From positions 1-64,000 of the forward strand of contig JAFQNC010000025.1 of assembly GCA_017396085.1 (NCBI GenBank): DNA of 64,000 bases, written 5' to 3'. Shown in pieces: positions 57,961 to 64,000 of this stretch. The notes below the pieces were generated by a model, which was not told the DNA's origin, searched no databases, and saw only the letters and a list, made by a program, of their open reading frames with translations. The stretch's first letter is position 1; each line of letters starts with the position of its first letter. The translations under genes were made by a program, and so were the position numbers. This stretch comes from Tidjanibacter sp. (GTDB taxonomy: Bacteria; Bacteroidota; Bacteroidia; Bacteroidales; Rikenellaceae).

Positions 57961-59232
57961 ATGCCAAAACGCAGTGTGGAGATATTTTTAGCCCGCCGAT
58001 TGGGGGCCCCGAAGGAGAATGAGGGGGCCAACGCACAGGGGCAACACAAGGATAGCGCAATGCCGAGCGTGGCCACGGTGGCCGTGGCTGTGAGTATGGC
58101 CGTGATGATTGTGGCGCTGGCTGTGGTGGGCGGCTTTGAGAGTGCTCTGATGGAGAAGATGGCGGGCCTGACCGGCCACCTGACCATCGAGCGTATGGCC
58201 ACAGGAGGCACCACCACCCCGCAACCCCTCACCCGCAATGCGGAGTTTGAGGCTAAGGTGAGCGGGATGGACCACTTTGGCTCCATCTCGGCGTGGGCCG
58301 GCAAGGTGGGAGTGCTGAAGAGCCGCACGGCGATGCAGGGCGTGATGTTGCGTGGCGAGGAGGAGGGCTACGACTCGCTCTTCTTCAAACGCTCGCTCAC
58401 GGCGGGAGCCCTCCCACGCATTGGTGGGGAGCAGAGGCGCAAGGATGTGTTGCTGTCGCAGAGTATGGCCGACCTGCTGGAGGTGGGCGTTGGCGACAAG
58501 GTGGAGGTTGTCTTTATGGGCGGCGAGGTGGCCGTACGTAGGGATGCCTACAAGGTGTGCGGCATCTACTCCACGGGGATGGAGAGCCTAGAACAACAAC
58601 TTGCCATCACCGACCTGCGCAACGTGCAGAGGCTCAACGACTGGGCGGAGAACGAGATTAGTGGCTACCACGTGTCGGCCGACCACATCGGCAATATGGA
58701 GGCCCTCGGTGGAGAGGTGCGCGTGGAGGCCCTGCACGCGGGTGGCAACGAACTGTGGCGCACCTACGACCTCATTCAAGCCTACCCTCAGATATTCAAC
58801 TGGCTTGCCACCCACGATGTTAATGCGGTGGTTATCATTGTGATAATGCTAGCGGTGGCACTACTCAATATGATTACGGCACTGCTGATTATCATCTTCG
58901 AGCGCATCCGTATGATTGGCACGCTCAAGACACTGGGAATGCGCAACGGGGCCATTCAGAGGGTATTTTTGTGGCGCTCGCTGGCGGTGATTTTGAAGGG
59001 AATGGCGTGGGGCAATGCGGTGGGAGTGTTCATCGTGCTGGTGCAGGGGCTCACGGGCCTTGTGCGCTTGGACCCCGAGGCCTACTTGCTCTCGGCCGTG
59101 CCCGTAGAGTGGGGCTGGAGCTGGTGGCTTGGCCTGAATGTGCTCACCCCAATGGTGCTTGTGCTGCTCTTGTCGATACCCGTGGCGGTGGTTGCCCGCA
59201 TAAAACCAGACCAAACTTTGAAATTTCAGTAG
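57961..59232 (+). CDS. FtsX-like ABC transporter permease (LolC/LolE type)
   Basis: A 423-aa membrane protein with the lipoprotein-release permease plan: N-terminal helix (VATVAVAVSMAVMIVALAVVGGFESAL), a ~220-residue periplasmic domain, and three C-terminal helices in the FtsX domain (VIIVIMLAVALLNMITALLIIIFERIRMIGTLKTLGMRNGAIQRVFLWRSLAVILKG). The start at 57961 (MPKRSVEIFLARRL) follows the promoter. It probably works with a LolD-like ATPase encoded elsewhere to release lipoproteins; none is in this window. Confidence 0.88.
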   Translation: MPKRSVEIFLARRLGAPKENEGANAQGQHKDSAMPSVATVAVAVSMAVMIVALAVVGGFESALMEKMAGLTGHLTIERMATGGTTTPQPLTRNAEFEAKVSGMDHFGSISAWAGKVGVLKSRTAMQGVMLRGEEEGYDSLFFKRSLTAGALPRIGGEQRRKDVLLSQSMADLLEVGVGDKVEVVFMGGEVAVRRDAYKVCGIYSTGMESLEQQLAITDLRNVQRLNDWAENEISGYHVSADHIGNMEALGGEVRVEALHAGGNELWRTYDLIQAYPQIFNWLATHDVNAVVIIVIMLAVALLNMITALLIIIFERIRMIGTLKTLGMRNGAIQRVFLWRSLAVILKGMAWGNAVGVFIVLVQGLTGLVRLDPEAYLLSAVPVEWGWSWWLGLNVLTPMVLVLLLSIPVAVVARIKPDQTLKFQ

Positions 59233-59236
59233 CGAA

Positions 59237-59278
59237 ATTTCAAATTGAGAATTGAGAATTGAAAATTGAAAATTGAGG
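59237..59278. repeat. AATTGAGA/AATTGAAA octad array
   Basis: Five AT-rich near-identical units of 7-9 bases (AAATTTC, AATTGAGA, AATTGAGA, AATTGAAA, AATTGAAA) follow the FtsX-like gene. Related arrays lie at 17988-18012, 19097-19125 and 41540-41557. Confidence 0.55.
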
Positions 59279-59293
59279 TGTGCCTTCGGCACA

Positions 59294-59312
59294 GGTATTA
59301 AAAAAGATACCC
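59294..59312. repeat. GGTAT-TAAAAAAG-ATACC palindrome, copy 4
   Basis: The minus strand reads GGGTATCTTTTTTAATACC, nearly the same as copy 3 at 43619-43638. Confidence 0.5.
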
Positions 59313-59359
59313 GAGAGTAAGAAGGGATAACCACAAGCGTTGGGTAGCCCCCAAGTACT

Positions 59360-59460
59360 CCTCCCCTACGATAGGGGAGGTCGGGAGGGGTGGTCGAAAT
59401 TGTGTGCACGGCCCCGTGCACGTCCCCCTCTAAGTTAGAGGGGGTGCCCGAAGGGCGGGG
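59360..59460. repeat. Composite hairpin repeats D1 and D2
   Basis: Palindromes at 59360-59380 (CCTCCCCTA/TAGGGGAGG, centre CGA) and 59424-59444 (CCCCCTCTAA/TTAGAGGGGG), the latter followed by TGCCCGAAGGGCGG and GGGCGTCTGTT. The order of types is the same as in the 9467-9579 cluster, which lies inverted. With 59237-59312 it explains most of the 401-base gap 59233-59633; the remaining ~160 bases contain a CAGGCAACGCCTG hairpin and no gene. Confidence 0.7.
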
Positions 59461-59633
59461 GCGTCTGTTATTGAATTGAGAAAGTTGCGAGTAAGCGAGA
59501 GCAGAGGGTGCTTGTTGGCATCCAAAGGCTTGAAAGAGTACAGACCTAACATCTACACAAAACAGGCAACGCCTGTGCCGAGCGAGAGCAACTAAAAGCC
59601 ACCAAAGGTGGGTTAATTGAAAATTGAGAATTA

Positions 59634-60131
59634 GTGAAAAGGTTTCTGAAAATAACAACACTGTTGGTTGTCGTAATGCTTTCGGCAACCTCTTGCAGTG
59701 TGCTTTTGGGATTGAGGCACTTTGAACTGAAGGGTGCCGAGGTTGTGAGGTTTGATATGAGTGGTGCGGAGGTGGAGATGACCATCCGCAACAAGTCGCT
59801 CTTCAAGGTTACCCTCGTGGATGGGCTGCTGGCGGCCTACGATGGCGACACCCCCATTGGGGAGGTCTTTGTGCAGGAGCCGGTGGTGCTCCCCGGGCGC
59901 AAAACCACCACCGTGCGGCTCAAACTCGGCCTGCGCTTCTCCTCGCCTATGGCGGCCCTGCGAGCCCTCAACACCCTCACGAAAGAGCCCGACAAGATTA
60001 CCATTTCGGGCTATGGCGAGGGTAAAGTGCTGTGGTTCAGCAAAAAAATTGTGCGCGAAAACGTGCCAATTTCCAAATTTATCAATATCTTTGGCGCACC
60101 TGCCAACTACTTGTCGGGTAAAACACTATGA
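59634..60131 (+). CDS. LEA type 2-like lipoprotein
   Basis: A 165-aa predicted lipoprotein from GTG 59634 (signal ending SATS-C at residue 21). The mature protein resembles LEA-2/WHy-type beta-sandwich proteins (VEMTIRNKSLFKVTLVDGLLAAYDGDTPIGEVFVQEPVVLPGRKTTTVRLKL). Function unknown. It overlaps the SPOR gene by four bases (ATGA), so they are coupled. Confidence 0.65.
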   Translation: MKRFLKITTLLVVVMLSATSCSVLLGLRHFELKGAEVVRFDMSGAEVEMTIRNKSLFKVTLVDGLLAAYDGDTPIGEVFVQEPVVLPGRKTTTVRLKLGLRFSSPMAALRALNTLTKEPDKITISGYGEGKVLWFSKKIVRENVPISKFINIFGAPANYLSGKTL

Positions 60132-60676
60132 GAAGATTTTTCGTAACCACCACGTTTGCAATGCTTTGCGCCCTGTTTGGGGCACAAGGTCAGACCATTG
60201 CGCAGTTCAAGAACACCCTTGCCGTGGCCGACAGCCTTTCGGGTGCGAAGGTGGAGTGTGTGGAGTTTGGGAGTGCGGCGGAGGCTGTGTCGAAGTTTGA
60301 TGCACAAACAACCCCTGCGGCCACATTGCAGGGCTACCGCATCCGCATCTACAGTGGCAACCACCAACTGGCACGTGCCGAGGCCGAGGCCGCCAAAGCA
60401 CTCTTTGAGGAGAACTACTCCGTGCCCGCCTACTTTGTCTACGACAACCCCTATTTCCTTGTTACTGTGGGTAATTGCCTCTCGCAGGAGGAGGCTATGA
60501 TACTGCTTCGCAGTGTGAGGGTACACTTCCCCAAGGCCTTCATCGTGATGGCGGAGATACCCCGCAGCGAATTGCTCGCCCGCCCGATGCCGAAAGTGGA
60601 GGAGAGCGAGGAAGTTCCCGAAGAAGAGGCCCAAGGGGCACTCCATTCGTCAGCCCAAAATCGCCATTCATCGTGA
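60128..60676 (+). CDS. SPOR-domain protein
   Basis: A 182-aa exported protein (signal ending FGAQGQ) with a SPOR domain at ~75-145: QGYRIRIYSGNHQLARAEAEAAKALFEENYSVPAYFVYDNPYFLVTVGNCLSQEEAMILLRSVRVHFPKAFIV. SPOR domains bind stripped peptidoglycan at division sites. The C-terminus is acidic and short. Coupled to the upstream lipoprotein gene. Confidence 0.85.
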   Translation: MRRFFVTTTFAMLCALFGAQGQTIAQFKNTLAVADSLSGAKVECVEFGSAAEAVSKFDAQTTPAATLQGYRIRIYSGNHQLARAEAEAAKALFEENYSVPAYFVYDNPYFLVTVGNCLSQEEAMILLRSVRVHFPKAFIVMAEIPRSELLARPMPKVEESEEVPEEEAQGALHSSAQNRHSS

Positions 60677-60814
60677 AAATCAAGCAGTTTTTGCAGGGAC
60701 AAAGGGAGCCCAAAGGATATTATACCTATTTTTAACGCCCGAAAGTGCCAACCACAAAACGAGCACAACGACAAATACAACAAACAAACCAATAACAAAC
60801 TAACAAAACAAAAG

Positions 60815-60967
60815 ATGAAAAAACACTACACAGAGCCTGCTATCGACCTCGTAGAGATGGAGGTAGAGCAGGGTATCGCACAAAGCCTTATGTCGGGCGG
60901 CGAGTTCTTCAAGTTTGATGAGAACAGCGGTTTCGACAAAGAGAACATCAACGAGTTCGGCTGGTAG
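60815..60967 (+). CDS. Small protein (50 aa) ahead of second fimbrillin-like lipoprotein
   Basis: Paralogue of the 401-550 product: HYTEPAIDLVEMEVEQGIAQS core, a Gly/Phe segment and an acidic tail ending FGW before TAG (60965-60967). Shared positions include Y-T-x-P, E-Q-G-I-A-x-S and the terminal Trp. Its leader is A/C-rich and G-poor like the first. The lipoprotein gene starts 39 bases later. Function unknown. Confidence 0.7.
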   Translation: MKKHYTEPAIDLVEMEVEQGIAQSLMSGGEFFKFDENSGFDKENINEFGW

Positions 60968-61006
60968 TAAATCCAAAGTTTAACAAAAGCAAAAAAAGAG
61001 AAAGAG

Positions 61007-62278
61007 ATGAAAAAGATTTTTTACATTTTGACTGCTGCTGTTGTTGCTTTGGGCGCAATGGCTTGCGAGAACGAGGGCTTGGAGAATGTAGCCCCCGAGG
61101 CCAATGGTGAGGGCCTTACTATCACCGCAACTGTATCGAGGGTTGCTTGGAGCGAAGAGAATCTTGTTCCCACCGCTTGGGAGCCCACGGACGTAATCAC
61201 CATCGAGGGCTATGAGTTCACAACCACCGATGGTACCAACTTCACTTGCAACGATGCCGGTGTTTATGACCTTTGCGATGGTCAGCCCCACGTTGCAACC
61301 ACTCCTTTTGACTCCACGACAGGCTTGAAGGGCGTGTCGCTCAAAGCCGAGGGTGTAATCACAGTTGAGGGCACCTCGCTCACTTTCACCCCCGCAAGCG
61401 CACTGCTGACATTTACAGCCGAGTCTGCCATCACCCTTGAAGCAACCGCAGGTCTTTTCTCGGGCGATGCAACCAAACTCGAGTTTGCTGCCGGCAAACA
61501 CTATGTTGCTGTTAACCCCACCACCGCAACCCTCCAGGGTGCAATTGGTAAGTTGAAAGATGGTTCCTACACTGCCGTAACCGCAACAGAGGGCAATTTC
61601 GTTGCAGGTCAGGTGTACAACTTGGGAACACTCGCCGCACAGTCGGAGTGGGAGGTTAGCGATGGTACTCGTTTTTACTGCACCACTACCGAAGATTTGT
61701 TCGTTGCCAAAAACGTGATGTTGGCTGCCGACAACTTCTGCTTGCATAAGGTCGGTGATACCGATTGGCAGGCTGGTGCAAAATATGGTCTTGTTAATGC
61801 TGCAACCAAGAGTGTGAACACTGCCATTGGTATATACACAGCCAATTGGGCTGGTGACATTACCATCAGTGGTGCTTCGACAACTGCTCACGACATCTAT
61901 TTCGACAAGGCAAACAGCCGTCTTTATGTTTTGACTGTTGGCAAGGATATTAGCACTGCTACTGTTCCTACAAACGACAATTGGTATAACATTGCAGGTT
62001 CAATGAATAACTGGGGTACTTATACCGCTGCTCAAAAATTCACCTTCTCTGGTGATGGTGTATGGCACCTTATCATCGACTTCAAGGCTAACGATGAGTT
62101 TAAGGTACAGTTGAAAAACGGATGGGGTACAAGTTATGGCCACGGGCAAACCCAAGCAAACGTAGGTAAGAGTTTGTCAAGCGGAAGCGACAACTTTAAA
62201 GTAAAGACTGCCGGCACTTACGAGATTTGGGTTATTCCTGCACACAGCGATGCACCTCTGTACATTCTCAAAAAGTAA
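61007..62278 (+). CDS. Fimbrillin-like lipoprotein with SusE/F-like C-terminus
   Basis: A 423-aa probable surface lipoprotein with signal ending GAMA-C and the same mature start (CEN...NV-x-P-E-A-x-G) as the 589-2112 protein. The N-terminal ~300 residues are Mfa-like, Thr/Ala-rich beta structure. The C-terminal ~95 residues (WYNIAGSMNNWGTYTAAQKFTFSGDGVWHLIIDFKANDEFKVQLKNGW...YEIWVIPAHSDAPLYILKK) look like a SusE/SusF-type carbohydrate-binding domain. A terminator follows. The different C-termini of the two paralogues suggest a common base with interchangeable heads. Confidence 0.7.
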   Translation: MKKIFYILTAAVVALGAMACENEGLENVAPEANGEGLTITATVSRVAWSEENLVPTAWEPTDVITIEGYEFTTTDGTNFTCNDAGVYDLCDGQPHVATTPFDSTTGLKGVSLKAEGVITVEGTSLTFTPASALLTFTAESAITLEATAGLFSGDATKLEFAAGKHYVAVNPTTATLQGAIGKLKDGSYTAVTATEGNFVAGQVYNLGTLAAQSEWEVSDGTRFYCTTTEDLFVAKNVMLAADNFCLHKVGDTDWQAGAKYGLVNAATKSVNTAIGIYTANWAGDITISGASTTAHDIYFDKANSRLYVLTVGKDISTATVPTNDNWYNIAGSMNNWGTYTAAQKFTFSGDGVWHLIIDFKANDEFKVQLKNGWGTSYGHGQTQANVGKSLSSGSDNFKVKTAGTYEIWVIPAHSDAPLYILKK

Positions 62279-62316
62279 TCTCTCGGTGATTAGAAAATAA
62301 TCTATCATAAGAGCAA

Positions 62317-62351
62317 AACCGCTCGGCCGTATTCGGTCGGGCGGTTTTTTT
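62317..62351 (+). terminator. Terminator after second fimbrillin-like gene
   Basis: AACCGCTCGGCC pairs with GGTCGGGCGGTT (two G-T pairs) around GTATTC, then a T-run. Confidence 0.85.
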
Positions 62352-62432
62352 CACGTCTTGCCACGCCCACCACACGGTGGGCGGTTGGCATCAACCGATT
62401 ATTGGGGGGAAGGGGCGGAGGGAGAGGAGGGG

Positions 62433-62487
62433 CTTTAAGGACCTTAAGGGCTTTAAGGGCTTTAAGGGCCTTAAGGGCAACTGGGGG
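62433..62487. repeat. 9-bp microsatellite, locus 4, with CAACTGGGGG end
   Basis: Five exact 9-base units (CTTTAAGGA, CCTTAAGGG, CTTTAAGGG twice, CCTTAAGGG) are followed by CAACTGGGGG. The same end follows the larger array at 63152. Confidence 0.8.
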
Positions 62488-62528
62488 AGCCCTAGAAAGT
62501 TCGGAGAATCAAAAAAATCAGGCAAACA

Positions 62529-62560
62529 TTTGGTGGAGAGTGGAAGTTTCGATAAATTTG
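62529..62560 (+). promoter_or_regulatory. Full promoter of four-helix-bundle gene
   Basis: TTTG at 62529-62532, a 20-base spacer and TAAATTTG at 62553-62560, 23 bases before the ATG. Confidence 0.75.
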
Positions 62561-62583
62561 CGAAACACCAACACCGCCAAGCA

Positions 62584-63144
62584 ATGGCTCAAAACAAAAC
62601 ATTCCTCCCACAAAAAGGCAACTACAAGGGGCTCATAGTCTACCAAAAAGCCGAGTGCATCTACGACATAACCTACTACTTTGCACACCACTTCCTCACT
62701 GCAGGCGACCGCACCATAGACCAAATGGTGCAGGCTGCACGCTCCGGTAAGCAGAATATCGCCGAGGGCTCTGCCGCAGCAACAACCTCCTCCGAAGCAG
62801 AAATCAAACTAATCAACGTCGCCAAGGCAAGCCTGCAAGAACTCCTCGTGGACTACGAAGACTACCTCCGTGTGCGTGGCTTGGAACAGTGGAGCGAAGA
62901 TGACGAGCGATACATACGCACACGCAACATCTGCAAAGAACACAACAACTCCAACTACTACCGAGCACAACTCCCCAATCGCTCGGCAGAAACAATCGCA
63001 AATATCGCTATAATCCTTATCTATCAAGCAGATTATCTCCTATTCCGTCTTCTTGAAAGACTCAAAGCCGATTTCTTACAAAATGGAGGAGTGCGAGAAC
63101 AAATGACACAAGCTCGCCTCTCCGCAAGAGAAAAAGGTCATTAA
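62584..63144 (+). CDS. Four-helix-bundle protein (23S rRNA intervening-sequence protein family)
   Basis: A 186-aa protein of the S23/four-helix-bundle family. The start at 62584 (MAQNKTFLPQKGNYKGLIVYQKAECIYDITYYF) follows a full promoter; longer readings would translate the microsatellite. Typical motifs: FLTAGDRTIDQMVQAARSGKQNIAEGS, SSEAEIKLINVAKASLQELLVDYEDYL and IANIAIILIYQADYLLFRLLERL. Family members occur in 23S rRNA intervening sequences and, as Avd, beside diversity-generating reverse transcriptases; no such partners are in view. 9-bp arrays with the same end lie on both sides in the same orientation. Confidence 0.85.
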   Translation: MAQNKTFLPQKGNYKGLIVYQKAECIYDITYYFAHHFLTAGDRTIDQMVQAARSGKQNIAEGSAAATTSSEAEIKLINVAKASLQELLVDYEDYLRVRGLEQWSEDDERYIRTRNICKEHNNSNYYRAQLPNRSAETIANIAIILIYQADYLLFRLLERLKADFLQNGGVREQMTQARLSAREKGH

Positions 63145-63151
63145 AAGGGGG

Positions 63152-63260
63152 CTTTAAGGGCCTTAGGGGCCTTAGGGACTTTAGGGACCTTAGGGACCTT
63201 AAGGACCTTAGGGGCCTTAAGGGCCTTAAGGGCCTTAAGGGCTTTAAGGCCAACTGGGGG
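63152..63260. repeat. 9-bp microsatellite, locus 5, eleven units
   Basis: Eleven contiguous 9-base units of CYTTARGGR type span 63152-63250 and are followed by CAACTGGGGG. It is the longest array in the window and lies seven bases after the four-helix-bundle stop. Confidence 0.85.
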
Positions 63261-63273
63261 CTACTGCCCATCG

Positions 63274-63304
63274 TTTGACGTTTGACAAAAAACTCCTATC
63301 TTTG
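63274..63304 (+). promoter_or_regulatory. Promoter of PHP-domain gene
   Basis: TTTG at 63274-63277, a 19-base spacer and TATCTTTG at 63297-63304. CTCCTA/TAGGAG (63293-63310) makes a palindrome around the -7 element. Confidence 0.7.
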
Positions 63305-63341
63305 TAGGAGCGATTTATTCTTTCCAAAGCCTTAACCTATT

Positions 63342-64000
63342 ATGAAAAAGTTTTTACTATTGGTTGCCGCCGCAGGCATTTGCTTCTCTGCCGGTGCACA
63401 ACTCTATCGTCAGGACAGTGGCAATGTGGATATGTTGCGCCACACCGCCGAAAAAAAATCACAGCGCAGGGAGATTATCATCCCCAATGTCGAGGGCTAC
63501 AAGGTCTACAAAGCAGACCTCCACATCCACACCCTCTACTCCGATGGGCACGTCTTGCCCGAGTTGCGCGTGAGGGAAGCGTGGGCCGATGGACTCGACA
63601 TCATCGCCATCACCGACCACTTTGAAAATCGCAAATATGCCAACGATATGCTCTCTTTTCTCAAAGGCCACGTGCCCGAAGGAGAGAAGCACGAGAGGGG
63701 CGTGGTGAGCGACAAAATCGACTACAACCTACCGCACAACTCCTCCGTGTCGGCCGCCAAGCGACAAAACATTATGCTCATCAGGGGCATTGAACTTTCG
63801 CGCAACCCCTCCGAGTATGGACACTTCAACTGTCTTTTCACGACCGACAACAACACCATCAACGATGAGGACCCCGAAGTTGCCATACGCAACGCTCGAG
63901 CACAGGGCGCAATCATTATGCACAACCACCCCGGTTGGAGGCGCAAAAGCCTTGACACTCACGCCTTTGAGGACAGAATTTACAGCGAGGGGCTGATTGA
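63342..64000 (+). CDS. Secreted PHP-domain phosphoesterase (partial, cut by window end)
   Basis: The first 219 residues are present; the frame is open at 64000. Signal peptide MKKFLLLVAAAGICFSAGAQ is followed by a PHP metal-binding domain: KADLHIHTLYSDGHVLPELRVREAWADGLDIIAITDHFE, then a GIELS (usual glutamate site) and AIIMHNHPGW. PHP enzymes hydrolyse phosphate esters; exported Bacteroidales members are of unknown substrate. Confidence 0.85.
   Translation, partial: MKKFLLLVAAAGICFSAGAQLYRQDSGNVDMLRHTAEKKSQRREIIIPNVEGYKVYKADLHIHTLYSDGHVLPELRVREAWADGLDIIAITDHFENRKYANDMLSFLKGHVPEGEKHERGVVSDKIDYNLPHNSSVSAAKRQNIMLIRGIELSRNPSEYGHFNCLFTTDNNTINDEDPEVAIRNARAQGAIIMHNHPGWRRKSLDTHAFEDRIYSEGLI

Noticed and set aside
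62377..62583. N-terminal extension of the four-helix-bundle protein through the microsatellite (FKGLKG-type repeats)
   Set aside because: The 9-base period keeps the frame open by chance; a full promoter at 62529-62560 lies downstream of the array.
63152..63250. Possible CRISPR array
   Set aside because: Units are 9 bases and contiguous with no unique spacers, and there are no cas genes.

Overview
The window is chromosomal DNA from a Bacteroidota member, most likely order Bacteroidales and plausibly Rikenellaceae/Alistipes-like; the genus is a guess. Evidence for the phylum: many genes are preceded by the Bacteroidota -7 promoter element TAnnTTTG, often with TTTG about 19-20 bases further upstream; ribosome-binding sites are not Shine-Dalgarno-like; and several gene orders are typical of the phylum (recF with a DUF721 gene, a TPR gene followed by a lumazine-synthase-like gene, DUF4271 followed by hemD). 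I saw no phage, insertion sequence, CRISPR array, rRNA or tRNA.

Layout. 0-2.1 kb: repeat-rich DNA, then a 49-codon gene and a fimbrillin-like lipoprotein. 2.6-9.0 kb: a secreted GH2 glycosidase, DUF721/recF, a TPR protein, a degenerate RibH-like protein and surE. 9.0-15.4 kb: a repeat cluster and a three-gene RND efflux operon. 15.6-22.3 kb: a probable 6S RNA, two envelope proteins, rplS, superoxide reductase, a polyprenol-phosphate glycosyltransferase, an FAD oxidoreductase and rsmG. 22.5-28.7 kb: a PepSY-like lipoprotein, lpxC-lpxA, a TonB-like protein, a K+/H+ antiporter and an MscS channel. 28.9-31.3 kb: an unusual pair, a HExxH lipoprotein and a secreted partner. 31.3-37.8 kb: a SLOG protein, a CpsB-like PHP phosphatase, plsY, an acyl-CoA ligase, an anaerobic sulfatase-maturating enzyme and a serine-type sulfatase. 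38.0-41.5 kb: a Phe/Tyr biosynthesis group behind a Phe/Tyr-rich leader peptide and an attenuator-like terminator. 41.6-43.6 kb: rpmH and an ECF sigma module. 43.7-55.3 kb: folC, lnt, a LysE exporter, cmk, ispH, an S41 protease, a histidine kinase, DUF4271, hemD, rnpA and yidD. 55.4-59.2 kb: a PAP2 protein, a Zn peptidase, an SDR enzyme and an FtsX-like permease. 59.2-64 kb: repeats, an LEA2-like and a SPOR protein, a second small-protein/fimbrillin-like pair, a repeat-flanked four-helix-bundle gene and a PHP protein cut by the window end.

Most genes are housekeeping or envelope functions (lipid A, lipoproteins, efflux, ion balance, stress sensing). The least ordinary signals are: (1) the attenuator-like leader ahead of prephenate dehydratase; (2) two paralogous modules of a ~50-residue peptide with a conserved EQGIAxS core, 38-39 bases before a fimbrillin-like lipoprotein; (3) a dispersed repeat built of successive hairpins whose stems vary with compensatory changes between copies; and (4) 9-bp microsatellites at five places, two of which bracket the four-helix-bundle gene. 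All assignments come from reading sequence and motifs by eye; no database search was run.
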